Shown here in pieces: positions 9,677 through 18,794 of a stretch of DNA of 64,000 nucleotides (positions are counted from its first letter, which is position 1; each line of letters begins with the position of its first letter). Origin of the DNA: CAIWHR01 sp963734575 (GTDB taxonomy: Bacteria > Pseudomonadota > Gammaproteobacteria > Burkholderiales > Casimicrobiaceae). The translations under genes were made by a program, and so were the position numbers. Location of the stretch: the NCBI GenBank assembly GCA_963734575.1, contig CAVTHT010000004.1, positions 62,001-126,000 on the forward strand, read 5' to 3'. The notes under the pieces were generated by a model. That model was not told where the DNA came from. It searched no databases and saw only the letters and a list, made by a program, of their open reading frames with translations.

Positions 9677-10215
9677 TCAGGGACAGCGGTCCGTGGTCCG
9701 GTCGACGCGCACGCGTCCCGAATTGGCGAGCACGACGTGATAGGCGCGCTGACCGCTGCGGCATACCGTGAACGTGCCCATCTGTAGCGCACCACTCAGC
9801 AGCCGGGCGTGGCCGAAGGCGGTGAAGGACACGTAGTTGGCAAGGGGCTGGTTCGCCCGCGCCGTGAGGCCTGGAGGCTGCGGCGGGCTCGGCGCCGACC
9901 ACGATTTCATCCGCATCCGGTGCGCCGTCCGCGTCGTCGTCGAGGAAGAGCAGCCAGCCGGCTTCCCAGCCGCCGGCGGTCGTGCAGCCGCGGCGATCGG
10001 CCGATTTGCACAGGGTGGCGCGGCCACCGTGCTTGATGGCCTCCGACCGTGCGCGGTCGATGGCATCGGCGAGGGCATGCGCGAGGTTGGCGACGCGCGT
10101 CTCGGCCAGCCACTGGCTGTACGCCGGCGCGCCCAGCCCGAGCAGCAGCGCGAGGATTGCGAGCGCAACGGTCAGCTCGACGAGTGACCATCCCGATGCG
10201 CTTGCACGCGGGCAA
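9677..10215 (-). CDS. fimT: FimT-type minor pilin, two frameshifts, probable TTG start
   Basis: The hydrophobic segment WSLVELTVALAILALLLG with Glu at +5, followed by LAHALADAIDRARSEAIKHG, is the FimT/GspH signature. No ATG or GTG lies close upstream in that frame. Dropping one base in the GGGATGG at about 10192 instead gives MPACKRIG|WSLVEL from a TTG at 10215, an ideal short basic prepilin leader. A second shift near 9895 joins the body to a C terminus with GTFTVCRSGQRAYHVVLANS and RVRVDRTTDRCP. The gene would be the first of the pilin operon, upstream of the PilE-type gene. It takes part in minor-pilin priming of type IV pili. Confidence 0.75.
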
Positions 10216-10289
10216 GGTAACAGGCGATCACCGTGCCGGTGGTCGGGCCGGCCACGCCGCGCACGCCCCTGCGGGCCATGGGCGGTCGC

Positions 10290-10364
10290 ATGGACTGAAG
10301 TGCCGTGGACCGAAGTCCCATGGACTGAAGGCCTGTGGACTGCGGTGCTGCGGACGGGAGTGCT
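10290..10364. repeat. Five degenerate 15-bp tandem repeats
   Basis: Five contiguous 15-base units follow the pattern (a/g)TGGACTGAAGTGCC: 10290-10304, 10305-10319, 10320-10334, 10335-10349 and 10350-10364. The last is the most diverged. On the minus strand they would encode a five-residue repeat (VHGTS-like), but that frame has no credible start, so I treat them as non-coding. Confidence 0.8.
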
Positions 10365-10478
10365 CGTATGCATCGACCCGATGCTGGCGCGACCCGTCAC
10401 CGCACTCCATCCTCCTGATGACCTAACCGGCGGCGGCCCCGGGCCCGTGCCCACGGTCGAACGAGGTCCATCCGCCGC

Positions 10479-10506
10479 TTGACGCGAAATCCTTTAGGCC
10501 TAAACT
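10479..10506 (+). promoter_or_regulatory. Sigma-70-like promoter of the 2-aminobenzoate operon
   Basis: TTGACG at 10479-10484 and TAAACT at 10501-10506 are separated by 16 bases, a good match to -35/-10 elements, 46 bases ahead of the first gene. The -10 element overlaps a perfect 12-bp palindrome, which suggests repression by a bound dimer. Confidence 0.6.
10493..10504. promoter_or_regulatory. Candidate MarR operator TTTAGGCCTAAA
   Basis: This perfect 12-bp palindrome overlaps the -10 region of the operon promoter. The operon encodes a MarR-family regulator as its third gene. MarR proteins bind palindromes of this size as dimers and are commonly released by aryl-CoA thioesters in such clusters, so autoregulation is the simplest inference. 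Confidence 0.55.
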
Positions 10507-10552
10507 ATCGCCTTCGCCGGCGGCCACCGCCGGGTCCCTTCCCGGATGGCCC

Positions 10553-12874
10553 ATGCGCGTGCTCTGCATCGGCGGCGGTCCCGCCGGCCTCTATCTCGCG
10601 CTGCTGCTCAAGAAGGCCGACCCGCGCCACGACGTCGTCGTGGTCGAGCGCAACCGTCCTTACGACACGTTCGGCTGGGGCGTCGTGTTCTCGGACCAGA
10701 CGCTCGGCAACCTCGAAGCCGCGGACCCCGAGTCGCATGCCGAGATCCTCGATGCGTTCTCGCACTGGGACGACATCGACGTGCACTTCAAGGGCCGCAC
10801 CATCACGTCGGGCGGCCACGGCTTCTGCGGCATCGGTCGCAAGCGCCTGCTCAACATCCTGCAGCAGCGGTGCGAAGCGCTGGGCGTGCGCCTCGTGTTC
10901 GAGACGGAAGTCGCCGACGAGAGGACCTTCGGCCCGCAGGACCTGATCGTCGCCAGCGATGGCATCAACAGCACGCTGCGCACCAAGTACGCGCACGTCT
11001 TCGAGCCCGCGATCGAGCGCCGCAAGTGCCGCTTCATCTGGCTCGGCACGCACCGCCGGTTCGACGCCTTCACGTTCGCGTTCGAGAAGACGCAGTGGGG
11101 CTGGTTCCAGGCGCACGCGTATCGCTTCGATGCCGAGACGTCCACGTTCATCGTGGAGACGCCGGAAACGGTATGGCAGGCGGCGGGACTCGACCGCATG
11201 ACGGCCGACGAGAGCGTGGCCTTCTGCGAGCGGCTGTTCGCGCCGTATCTCGCGGGCGAACGGCTCATGACCAACGCGCGGCACCTGCGCGGATCCGCGT
11301 GGATCAACTTCCTGCGCATCTCGAATGCGACGTGGCTCAACGTCGCGGGACCGAGCCCCATCGTGCTGCTCGGCGACGCCGCGCACACGGCGCACTTCTC
11401 CGTCGGTTCGGGGACGAAGCTCGCGCTCGAGGATGCGATCGCCCTTGCCCGTGCGCTCGGGGAGCGGCGCGACATCGCGGAAGCGCTGCGATCGTACGAG
11501 GCCGAGCGCATGCTCGAGGTGCTGCGCATCCAGAACGCCGCGCGCAATTCGACCGAATGGTTCGAGAACGTCGACCGCTACGCCGGCCTCGAGCCCGAGC
11601 AGTTCGCCTACAGCCTGCTCACGCGCAGCCAGCGCATCTCGCACGAGAACCTGCGCCTGCGCGACGGCGCTTTCGTGCAGCGCACCGAGCGCTGGTTCGC
11701 AGCGCGCAGCGGCGGCGCAACGACGCATGCGGTGCCGCCGATGTTCACGCCGTTTCGCCTGCGCGAGGTCACGCTGCCCAACCGGGTGGTGGTCTCGCCG
11801 ATGGCGCAGTACTCCTGCCGGGATGGCACGCCGGACGACTTCTATCTGGTGCATCTCGGCAGCCGCGCGCACGGCGGCGCGGGGCTGGTGTTCACCGAAA
11901 TGACGTGCGTCTCGGCGGACGCGCGCATCAGTCCCGGGTGCGCCGGGATGTACCGGCCGGAGCATCAGGCGGCGTGGACACGCATCGTCGACTACGTGCA
12001 TTCGCGCACGCCCGCAAAGATCGCACTGCAGCTCGGACATGCGGGGCCGAAGGGCTCCACGCAGCTCGGCTGGGAGGATGCGGACGAGCCGCTGCCGCCG
12101 GACAGCGCGGTGGCGAACTGGCCGCTCCTCGCGCCGTCGGCGTTGCCCTATGGGCCGCACAACGCCCTGCCGCGCGCCATGACGCGCGCGGACATGGATC
12201 GCGTACGCGACGACTTCGCGCGCGCGGCGGCGTGGGGCGCCGCCTGCAACTTCGACTGGCTCGAGCTGCACTGCGCGCATGGCTACCTGCTGTCGGCGTT
12301 CATCTGTCCGCTCACCAACCGGCGCGAGGACGAGTACGGCGGCAAGCTCGCCAACCGCTGCCGCTTTCCGCTGGAAGTCTTCGCCGCGATGCGCGCCGTG
12401 TGGCCCGCGGAGAGGCCGATGTCGGTGCGCATCTCTGCCCACGACTGGACGCCCGGCGGCAACACGCCCGACGACGCGGTCGAGATCGCGCGGCTGTTCA
12501 AGGCCGCCGGCGCCGACCTCATCGACGTCTCGTCGGGCCAGACCACGCGCGCGGCGCAGCCCGTGTACGGCCGCATGTACCAGACGCCGTTCGCCGATCG
12601 CATCCGCAACGAGGTCGACATCGCGACGATGGCGGTCGGCGCGATCTTCGAGCCGGACCACGTGAACAGCATCATCATGGCCGGCCGCGCCGATCTCTGT
12701 GCGCTCGCCCGGCCGCATCTCGCCGACCCGTACTGGACTCTGCACGCCGCTGCACAGCTCGGCTATCACGACATGCCGTGGCCGAAGCAATACCTGACGG
12801 GGAAGGCACAGCTCGAGCGCAACCTCGCCCGTGCCGCGGAGCTCGCGCGCGAAGTTCCGGAGGCGAACGGATGA
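10553..12874 (+). CDS. abmA: 2-aminobenzoyl-CoA monooxygenase/reductase (anthraniloyl-CoA monooxygenase family)
   Basis: This 773-residue protein fuses two flavoprotein modules. Residues 1 to about 380 form an FAD monooxygenase of the salicylate-hydroxylase type, with the dinucleotide motif IGGGPAGLYLA at residues 6-16 and LGDAAHTAHFSVGSGTK around residue 275. From about residue 396 (FTPFRLREVTLPNRVVVSPM) it is an old-yellow-enzyme-type reductase that ends with a conserved AQLGYHDMPWPKQY stretch. Length and architecture match the 87-kDa fusion enzyme of Azoarcus evansii, which hydroxylates and reduces 2-aminobenzoyl-CoA to 2-amino-5-oxocyclohex-1-ene-carbonyl-CoA. The related salicylyl-CoA 5-hydroxylase has the same architecture, so the substrate rests on neighbours (ligase, MarR, RidA). 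Its stop overlaps the next start (ATGA). Confidence 0.87.
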   Translation: MRVLCIGGGPAGLYLALLLKKADPRHDVVVVERNRPYDTFGWGVVFSDQTLGNLEAADPESHAEILDAFSHWDDIDVHFKGRTITSGGHGFCGIGRKRLLNILQQRCEALGVRLVFETEVADERTFGPQDLIVASDGINSTLRTKYAHVFEPAIERRKCRFIWLGTHRRFDAFTFAFEKTQWGWFQAHAYRFDAETSTFIVETPETVWQAAGLDRMTADESVAFCERLFAPYLAGERLMTNARHLRGSAWINFLRISNATWLNVAGPSPIVLLGDAAHTAHFSVGSGTKLALEDAIALARALGERRDIAEALRSYEAERMLEVLRIQNAARNSTEWFENVDRYAGLEPEQFAYSLLTRSQRISHENLRLRDGAFVQRTERWFAARSGGATTHAVPPMFTPFRLREVTLPNRVVVSPMAQYSCRDGTPDDFYLVHLGSRAHGGAGLVFTEMTCVSADARISPGCAGMYRPEHQAAWTRIVDYVHSRTPAKIALQLGHAGPKGSTQLGWEDADEPLPPDSAVANWPLLAPSALPYGPHNALPRAMTRADMDRVRDDFARAAAWGAACNFDWLELHCAHGYLLSAFICPLTNRREDEYGGKLANRCRFPLEVFAAMRAVWPAERPMSVRISAHDWTPGGNTPDDAVEIARLFKAAGADLIDVSSGQTTRAAQPVYGRMYQTPFADRIRNEVDIATMAVGAIFEPDHVNSIIMAGRADLCALARPHLADPYWTLHAAAQLGYHDMPWPKQYLTGKAQLERNLARAAELAREVPEANG

Positions 12875-13662
12875 CCACGCCTCCGCCGAAGCCGCTTGCC
12901 GGAATGCACGCGGCGATCACGGGAGGATCCCGGGGCATCGGCCGCGCCATAGCCGAGCGCCTCGCCGCCATGGGTGCGACGCTGACGCTGCTCGGGCGCG
13001 ATCCCGCGCGCCTCGACGAGGCGGTTGCGACGCTCGCGCCGGCTTCATGCACCGGCCGCGTCTGCGACGTCGGCGACCCGATCGCGGTGGCCTCCGCATT
13101 CGAGGCGATCGCCACCGCGGGCGCGGGCCTTTCGATCCTCGTCAACAATGCCGGCGTCGCGCAGAGCGCGCGCTTCGAGGACACGTCGTCGGCGCTGTGG
13201 TACGAGATGCTGCGCGTCAACCTCACGGGCGCGTACCACTGCACGCGGGCAGCCCTGCCGCTCCTGCGCGCGGCGCCGCTTGGCCGGATCGTCAACGTCG
13301 CCAGCACGGCCGGACTCATCGGCTACCCGTACGTCACCGCGTACTGCGCCGCGAAGCACGGTCTCGTGGGATTGACGCGGGCGCTTGCGGCGGAGCTCGC
13401 CGGCACGGCCATCACGGTGAACGCCGTGTGTCCCGGCTACACCGACACGGACCTCGTGCGCGAGGCCGTGGCGACGATCAGCCGCAAGACGGGACGTACG
13501 CACGAAGATGCGCGCAACGCTCTTGCCGCCCGCAATCCGCAGCATCGGCTCATCGCGCCCGAGGAAGTGGCGAGCACGGTCGCGTGGCTGTGCCTGCCCG
13601 AGTCGGGCGCGATCAACGGGCAGGCGATCGCGATCGCGGGCGGCGAGGTGATGACCGGATGA
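12871..13662 (+). CDS. Short-chain dehydrogenase/reductase, probable beta-oxidation step of 2-aminobenzoate route
   Basis: This classical SDR of 263 residues has the cofactor motif TGGSRGIGR near residue 17, NNAG near residue 92, and the catalytic Ser about residue 145 with YCAAK from about residue 158. The C-terminal GQAIAIAGGE is typical of 3-oxoacyl/3-hydroxyacyl dehydrogenases. Start and stop both overlap the neighbouring genes by four bases, implying translational coupling. In this operon it could oxidise a 3-hydroxyacyl-CoA formed after ring reduction. That role is inferred from context, because SDR sequence alone does not set the substrate. No enoyl-CoA hydratase is present beside it, so that activity must come from elsewhere. 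Confidence 0.85.
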   Translation: MTTPPPKPLAGMHAAITGGSRGIGRAIAERLAAMGATLTLLGRDPARLDEAVATLAPASCTGRVCDVGDPIAVASAFEAIATAGAGLSILVNNAGVAQSARFEDTSSALWYEMLRVNLTGAYHCTRAALPLLRAAPLGRIVNVASTAGLIGYPYVTAYCAAKHGLVGLTRALAAELAGTAITVNAVCPGYTDTDLVREAVATISRKTGRTHEDARNALAARNPQHRLIAPEEVASTVAWLCLPESGAINGQAIAIAGGEVMTG

Positions 13663-14204
13663 CCGCGCTCCAGACGCACGCCCTGGCGGATCCCGAGTCG
13701 CGCGTGCACGACGATCACCATGCGTCGCTGCGCCTGTGGCTGCGGCTCTTCACGTGCACGGCACGCGTCGAGCGCACGATCCGCGCACGACTGCGCGCGC
13801 GCTTCGCCACGACGCTTCCGCGCTTCGACCTCATGGCGCAGCTCGAGCGTCATCCGCACGGATTGCGCATGGGCGAGCTGTCGCAGCGCCTGCTCGTCAC
13901 CGGCGGCAACGTCACGGGGATCACCGACCAGCTCGTGGCGGAAGGTCTCGTCGAGCGGCACGCCGCGCCCGAGGACCGGCGGGCCTACGTCGTGCGGCTC
14001 ACGGCGAAGGGCAAGCGCCAGTTCGACACCATGGCCAGCGCGCACGAGCAGTGGGTCATCGAAATCCTGGGTGATCTCGACGAAGCCGATCGCACGCGCC
14101 TGCACGACCTGCTCGGTCACCTCAAGCGCGGACTGAGGGACACGCCGCCGCGCCACGATGCTGCCGCCGCGCCCCGGCGCCCGTCCCGCGGAGCACCACG
14201 ATGA
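13659..14204 (+). CDS. MarR-family transcriptional regulator of the 2-aminobenzoate operon
   Basis: This 181-residue protein has a winged helix-turn-helix: helix and recognition segment around LPRFDLMAQLERHPHGLRM and LSQRLLVTGGNVTGITDQLV, and the wing at APEDRRAYVVRLTAKG, the standard DRR wing motif of MarR proteins. A basic, Ala/Pro-rich tail follows. It is the third gene of the operon, with four-base overlaps on both sides, so it is produced together with the enzymes it probably regulates. The palindrome at 10493-10504 is its best candidate binding site. A MarR-like regulator is also part of the A. evansii 2-aminobenzoate cluster. The effector is likely a CoA thioester, by analogy only. Confidence 0.87.
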   Translation: MTALQTHALADPESRVHDDHHASLRLWLRLFTCTARVERTIRARLRARFATTLPRFDLMAQLERHPHGLRMGELSQRLLVTGGNVTGITDQLVAEGLVERHAAPEDRRAYVVRLTAKGKRQFDTMASAHEQWVIEILGDLDEADRTRLHDLLGHLKRGLRDTPPRHDAAAAPRRPSRGAPR

Positions 14205-15409
14205 ATCCAGCCGACCCCAATCCTCGCCTGCATGCCATGGATGTGCGGCATTACGAGTGGCCGTTCCTCGAGCCCGCACACGTGGACCTCGCGGCGAAAA
14301 TCGCCGCGTGGATTGCCGCGCACGTGGCGGAGCCGCACGACGACCGCGATCTCGATCGCGCGTGCCGTGCGTGGGTCCGGGCGCTCGGCGATGCCGGCTT
14401 CCTGCGCTACTGCATCGCCACCGCCGAGGGCGGGGCGCGCGCGACCATCGACAGCCGGTCGCTTTGCCTGTTGCGCGAGAGCCTTGCCTACCATGACGGC
14501 CTCGCCGATTTCGCGTTTGCGATGCAGGGCCTCGGCAGTGCACCGCTGACTCTCGAAGGCACGCCGGCGCAGCGCGCCCGCTGGTTGCCCAGCGTCGGAA
14601 GGGGCGACGCGATCGCCGCGTTCGCGCTGTCCGAGCCCGATGCGGGTTCCGACGTCGGTGCGATGCAGGCGCGTGCGCGGCGTGACGGCAGCGGATGGGT
14701 GCTCGACGGCTGCAAGACATGGATCTCCAATGCCGGCATCGCCGACTTCTATTGCGTGTTCGCCCGCACCGGAGAATCCGGCGGCACGCGCGGCATCTCG
14801 GCCTTCCTCGTGCCCGCCGATGCGCAAGGCCTGCGCGTGGCCGAACGCATCCCCGTGATGGCCCCGCACCCGCTGGGCCGCATCGAGCTCGAGGCGTGCC
14901 GCCTCGGTGACGACGCGCTCATCGGCAAGGAGGGCGAGGGCTTCAAGCTGGCCATGCGCACGCTCGACATCTTTCGCGCGTCCGTCGGTGCCGCGGCGCT
15001 CGGCTTCGCGCGGCGCGCGCTCGATCTCGGCGCCGCGTATGCGGTGTCGCGGCCGATGCTCGGCGCGAAGCTCGCCGATCAGGACCTCGCGATTGCCAGC
15101 CTGGGCGACATGGTCACGGCGATCGACGCGGCCGCACTCCTCGTGTACCGCGCGGCGTGGCTGCGCGATGCCACCGGCCGGCGCACGACGACGGAATCGG
15201 CGATGGCGAAAATGACCGCAACCGAGAACGCGCAGCGCGTCATCGATGCCGCGCTGCAGCTCCATGGCGGCCGCGGTGTGTGCACCGGCGAGCCCATCGA
15301 GCAGCTCTACCGCGAGATCCGCGCCCTGCGGATCTACGAAGGTGCGACCGAAGTGCAGCGGCTGATCATCGGCCGCGCGGTGCTGCAACGACACCGGGAG
15401 GACGCGTGA
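14201..15409 (+). CDS. Acyl-CoA dehydrogenase of the 2-aminobenzoate operon
   Basis: This flavin-dependent acyl-CoA dehydrogenase of 402 residues has the FAD/substrate motif FALSEPDAGSDVGAM near residue 142, the TWISNAGIADF strand, and a C-terminal LHGGRGVCTGEPIEQLYREIRALRI region where related enzymes carry the catalytic glutamate (YEGATEVQR). It would introduce a double bond into the alicyclic CoA thioester produced by the monooxygenase/reductase, passing electrons to ETF. Three beta-oxidation-type enzymes accompany the A. evansii cluster, and this is one of the two seen here. It overlaps its neighbours by four bases (ATGA upstream, GTGA downstream). Confidence 0.85.
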   Translation: MNPADPNPRLHAMDVRHYEWPFLEPAHVDLAAKIAAWIAAHVAEPHDDRDLDRACRAWVRALGDAGFLRYCIATAEGGARATIDSRSLCLLRESLAYHDGLADFAFAMQGLGSAPLTLEGTPAQRARWLPSVGRGDAIAAFALSEPDAGSDVGAMQARARRDGSGWVLDGCKTWISNAGIADFYCVFARTGESGGTRGISAFLVPADAQGLRVAERIPVMAPHPLGRIELEACRLGDDALIGKEGEGFKLAMRTLDIFRASVGAAALGFARRALDLGAAYAVSRPMLGAKLADQDLAIASLGDMVTAIDAAALLVYRAAWLRDATGRRTTTESAMAKMTATENAQRVIDAALQLHGGRGVCTGEPIEQLYREIRALRIYEGATEVQRLIIGRAVLQRHREDA

Positions 15410-17053
15410 CGAAGACCGCGCATCTCGACACGTTTGCCCGCGACCACCTGCCGCCGCGCGACCAGTGGCCGGAATTCCTGTTCGAGCTGCCGGAGCTTGC
15501 CTATCCGGAGCGCATGAATGCAGCGGTCGAACTTCTCGACCGGGCATTGGAACGCGGGTGGGGCGAGCGCACCGCGATCATCGCGCCCGACGGCAGGCGC
15601 TGGTCCTATGCCGAGCTCGACGCACGTGCCAACCGGATCGCGAACGTCCTCGTCCGGGAGCTCGGGCTCGTCCCGGGCAACCGCGTGCTGTTGCGCGCAC
15701 CGAACTCGCCGATGCACGCCGCGTGCTGGTTTGCCGTCATCAAGGCGGGAGGCATCGCCGTCGGCTCCATGCCGCTGCTGCGCGCCCGCGAGCTCACGCA
15801 GATCATCGACAAGGCACGCGTGTCGCACGCGCTGTGCGACGAGCGCCTCGCCGGCGAGCTCGACGCGGCGCGCGCGCAATGTGCGTGCGCTGCAACACGT
15901 CGTGCTCTTCGGCGATGGCGCGACCGGTGCGCTGGAGGCGCGCGCGGCGGCTCAGCCCGAGACCTTCGGGCCGGTGGACACCGCGGCCGACGACGTGGCG
16001 TTGATCGCCTTCACGTCGGGCACCACCGGACAGCCGAAAGGCACGGTGCATTTTCACCGCGACCTGATGGCCGTGTGCGATTGCTGGCCGCGCACGGTGC
16101 TGCGCGCCAGCGCGGACGACGTGTTCACCGGCAGTCCGCCGCTCGCGTTCACGTTCGGGCTCGGTGGCCTGCTGCTCTTTCCCATGCGCATCGGTGCGGC
16201 GACGCTGCTCGTCGAACGGCCAGCGCCGGAGTTCCTGCTCCCGGCGATCGCGGCGCACCGCGCCACGGTGCTCTTCACGGCACCGACGTCGTATCGCGCC
16301 ATGGCGGCGCAGGTCGGCAATCACGACCTGTCGTCGCTGCGCAAGTGCGTGTCCGCCGGCGAGGCGCTGCCCGCGGCGACGCGGCTCCTCTGGAAGAACG
16401 CGACCGGCATCGAGATCATCGACGGCATCGGTTCCACGGAGCTCCTGCACATCTTCATCTCGCACGACGAGGCCGGCGCGCGCCCCGGCGCGACCGGCCG
16501 ACCCGTCGCGGGGTACGTCGCGTGCATCATGGACGACGCGGGACGGCCGCTGCCGCCCGGCAACGTCGGCCGGCTCGCCGTGAAGGGACCGACCGGCTGC
16601 CGCTATCTCGACGACGAGCGACAGGCGAGCTACGTGCACGACGGCTGGAACTACACGGGGGACGCATACCTCGTGGATGCGGACGGCTACTTCATCTACC
16701 AGGCGCGCACCGACGACATGATCATCAGCGCCGGCTACAACATCGCCGGTCCCGAGGTCGAGAGCGCCTTGCTGCTGCATCCCGCGGTCGCGGAGTGCGG
16801 CGTCATCGGTGCGGCGGACGAGGAGCGCGGCCAGATCGTCAAGGCGTTCGTCGTCGTGAAACCGGGCGTGGCCGCCGACGAGCGCACCACCGCGGAGCTG
16901 CAGGCGTTCGTCAAGGAGACCATCGCGCCGTACAAGTATCCGCGCGCGATCCGCTATGTCGAGAACCTGCCGCGGACGGAAACGGGCAAGCTGCAGCGCT
17001 TTCGACTGCGGCAGATGGATGCCGAGGAACGGCGCACGAGGAGCGGACTGTGA
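15406..17053 (+). CDS. abmG: 2-aminobenzoate-CoA ligase (AMP-forming), one frameshift
   Basis: This is an adenylate-forming CoA ligase of the benzoate-CoA ligase branch, about 548 residues after a one-base correction near 15878. Motifs are TSGTTGQPKGTVHFH (P-loop-like A3), DGIGSTELLHIF (A5), YTGDAYLVDADGYFIYQARTD (A7/A8) and the catalytic lysine segment LPRTETGKLQR (A10). It activates an aromatic acid to its CoA thioester with ATP, the committing step of the pathway. The assignment to 2-aminobenzoate comes from co-occurrence with the monooxygenase/reductase. A relaxed benzoate or salicylate ligase cannot be excluded. The start is GTG at 15406, overlapping the previous stop, and the stop overlaps the next GTG at 17050. 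Confidence 0.82.
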
Positions 17054-17460
17054 GCGATGCATGGCAGGTGCTGCAACCGGCAGGATGGGCGCGACCGCGC
17101 GGCTACGCGAATGGCGTCGCCGCGCGCGGACGCATGGTGTTCGTGGCAGGACAGATCGGCTGGAATCCCGAGGGAAGGCTCGTCGGCGCCGACTTCCTCG
17201 CGCAGGCGCGGCAGGCGCTGACCAACGTGGTCGCGGTGCTGGCCGAGGCCGGCGGCCGGCCCGAGCACCTCGCGCGCATGACGTGGTATGTCGCGGACAA
17301 GCGCGAATACCTGGAGCAGGCGCGCGAGCTCGGTCGCGTCTACCGCGAGATCATCGGCCCGCACTATCCGGCGATGACCGCCGTGCAGGTGGCCGACTTC
17401 GTCGAGGATGGTGCGCGGGTGGAGATCGAGGCCACGGCGGTGATTCCCGATCCGGCCTGA
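17050..17460 (+). CDS. RidA (YjgF/YER057c) family enamine/imine deaminase-like protein
   Basis: This 136-residue single-domain RidA-fold protein has GYANGVAARGRMVFVAGQIGW and HYPAMTAVQVADFVEDGARVEIEATAV, where Arg and Glu occupy the usual trimer-interface active-site region. RidA-like proteins hydrolyse enamines and imines. The proposed ring-reduced intermediate of this route is itself an enamine (2-amino-5-oxocyclohexene-carbonyl-CoA), so a dedicated deaminase makes chemical sense. The A. evansii cluster also contains a protein of this family, annotated at the time as a putative translation inhibitor. It is the last gene of the operon and overlaps the ligase by four bases. Confidence 0.85.
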   Translation: MSDAWQVLQPAGWARPRGYANGVAARGRMVFVAGQIGWNPEGRLVGADFLAQARQALTNVVAVLAEAGGRPEHLARMTWYVADKREYLEQARELGRVYREIIGPHYPAMTAVQVADFVEDGARVEIEATAVIPDPA

Positions 17461-17594
17461 TGCCGATGGCGCAATGCGTGCGCCAAACCTGATCTGCAGC
17501 AAGGCTTTCGCTTCCGGACCCTCGGTTACAATCGTCTTCGATATGTCGTTCGTGCGCGAACGCAACGCGCTTCGTCTCCACTCCCGAGGCTGCC

Positions 17595-18792
17595 ATGGCT
17601 CCCAAAGACAACGGTTCGACCCCACGCTTCGTCTGGGAGGACCCGCTGCTCCTCTCCGAGCAGCTCTCCGAGGAGGAGCGAATGGTGCGCGATGCCGCCG
17701 CCGATTTCGCGCAGCAGGAGCTCATGCCGCGGGTGCACGAGGCATTCCGGCACGAGACGGTGGACGCAGACATCATTCCGTTGATGGGGAAGGTGGGCCT
17801 GCTCGGGCCCACGGTGCCGGCCGAATATGGCGGCGCGGGGCTGAACTACGTCTGCTACGGACTCATCGCGCGCGAGATCGAGCGCGTCGACTCCGGCTAC
17901 CGCTCCATGATGAGCGTGCAGAGCTCGCTCGTGATGTTTCCGATCTTCACGTACGGCACCGAGGCGCAGCGCAGGAAATATCTGCCGCGCCTTGCGAGCG
18001 GTGAATGGATCGGATGCTTCGGTCTCGACGGAACCGAATCACGGGTCCGATCCCGGGAGCATGGCATCGCGTGCGCACGCCGCGCCCGGGGGGTACCGCA
18101 TGACGGGCAGCAAGATGTGGATCTCGAACTCGCCGATCGCGGACGTGTTCGTGGTCTGGGCCAAGACCGATGACGGCGTGATCCGCGGCTTCATCCTCGA
18201 GAAGGGCATGAAGGGCCTGTCGGCGCCCAAGATCGAAGGCAAGTTCAGCCTGCGCACTTCGGTCACCGGCGAGATCGTGATGGACGACGTGTTCGTGCCC
18301 GAGGCCAACCTGCTGCCCAACGTGCAGGGGCTCAAGGGCCCGTTCGGCTGCCTCAACTCGGCGCGCTACGGGATTGCATGGGGAGCGCTCGGCGCCGCGG
18401 AGTTCTGCTGGCATGCGGCGCGGCAGTACACGATGGACCGCAAGCAGTTCGGCCGGCCGCTCGCCGCGAACCAGCTCGTGCAGAAGAAGCTCGCCGACAT
18501 GCAGACGGAGATCACGCTCGGTCTGCAGGGCTGCCTGCGCCTCGGGCGGCTCAAGGACGAAGGCAAGGCCGCGGCCGAGATCACGTCGATCATGAAGCGC
18601 AACTCGTGCGGCAAGGCGCTCGAGGTGGCACGCCTCGCCCGCGACATGCATGGCGGCAACGGCATCGTGGACGAGTTCCACGTCATTCGCCACATGCTGA
18701 ACCTCGAGACGGTGAACACCTACGAGGGCACGCACGACATCCACGCCCTCATCCTCGGCCGCGCGCAGACCGGCATCGCCGCGTTCTCCTGA
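17595..18792 (+). CDS. gcdH: Glutaryl-CoA dehydrogenase, one frameshift
   Basis: GcdH oxidatively decarboxylates glutaryl-CoA to crotonyl-CoA, passing electrons to ETF. The ATG at 17595 follows CCGAGGCTGCC. The N terminus (FVWEDPLLLSEQLSEEERMV) and the C-terminal TYEGTHDIHALILGRAQTGI, with the catalytic Glu, are diagnostic of the family. RDMHGGNGIVDEFHVIRHML also fits. A surplus base at about 18026 disrupts the GL-TEPNHGSDPGSM motif. Removing it restores an ordinary enzyme of about 398 residues. A -10-like TACAAT at 17527-17532 may mark its promoter. Lying just after the 2-aminobenzoate operon, it would serve the lower pathway if degradation proceeds through pimeloyl/glutaryl-CoA, and it also serves lysine and tryptophan catabolism. 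Confidence 0.92.
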
Positions 18793-18794
18793 GC

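Larger units (their letters stand above)
10216..10552. other. Divergent intergenic region between pilin and 2-aminobenzoate operons
   Basis: These 337 bases separate two divergent operons. They contain a 15-base tandem repeat (10290-10364) and a promoter with a palindrome facing the plus-strand operon (10479-10506). No coding signal is convincing and no RNA gene was recognised. The minus-strand pilin promoter should also lie here but I could not pick it out. Confidence 0.6.

Noticed and set aside
10216..10454. N-terminal extension of FimT containing VHGTS pentapeptide repeats
   Set aside because: It would place a long low-complexity region before a prepilin helix, which prepilin peptidase substrates do not have. 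The repeat is better viewed as intergenic.
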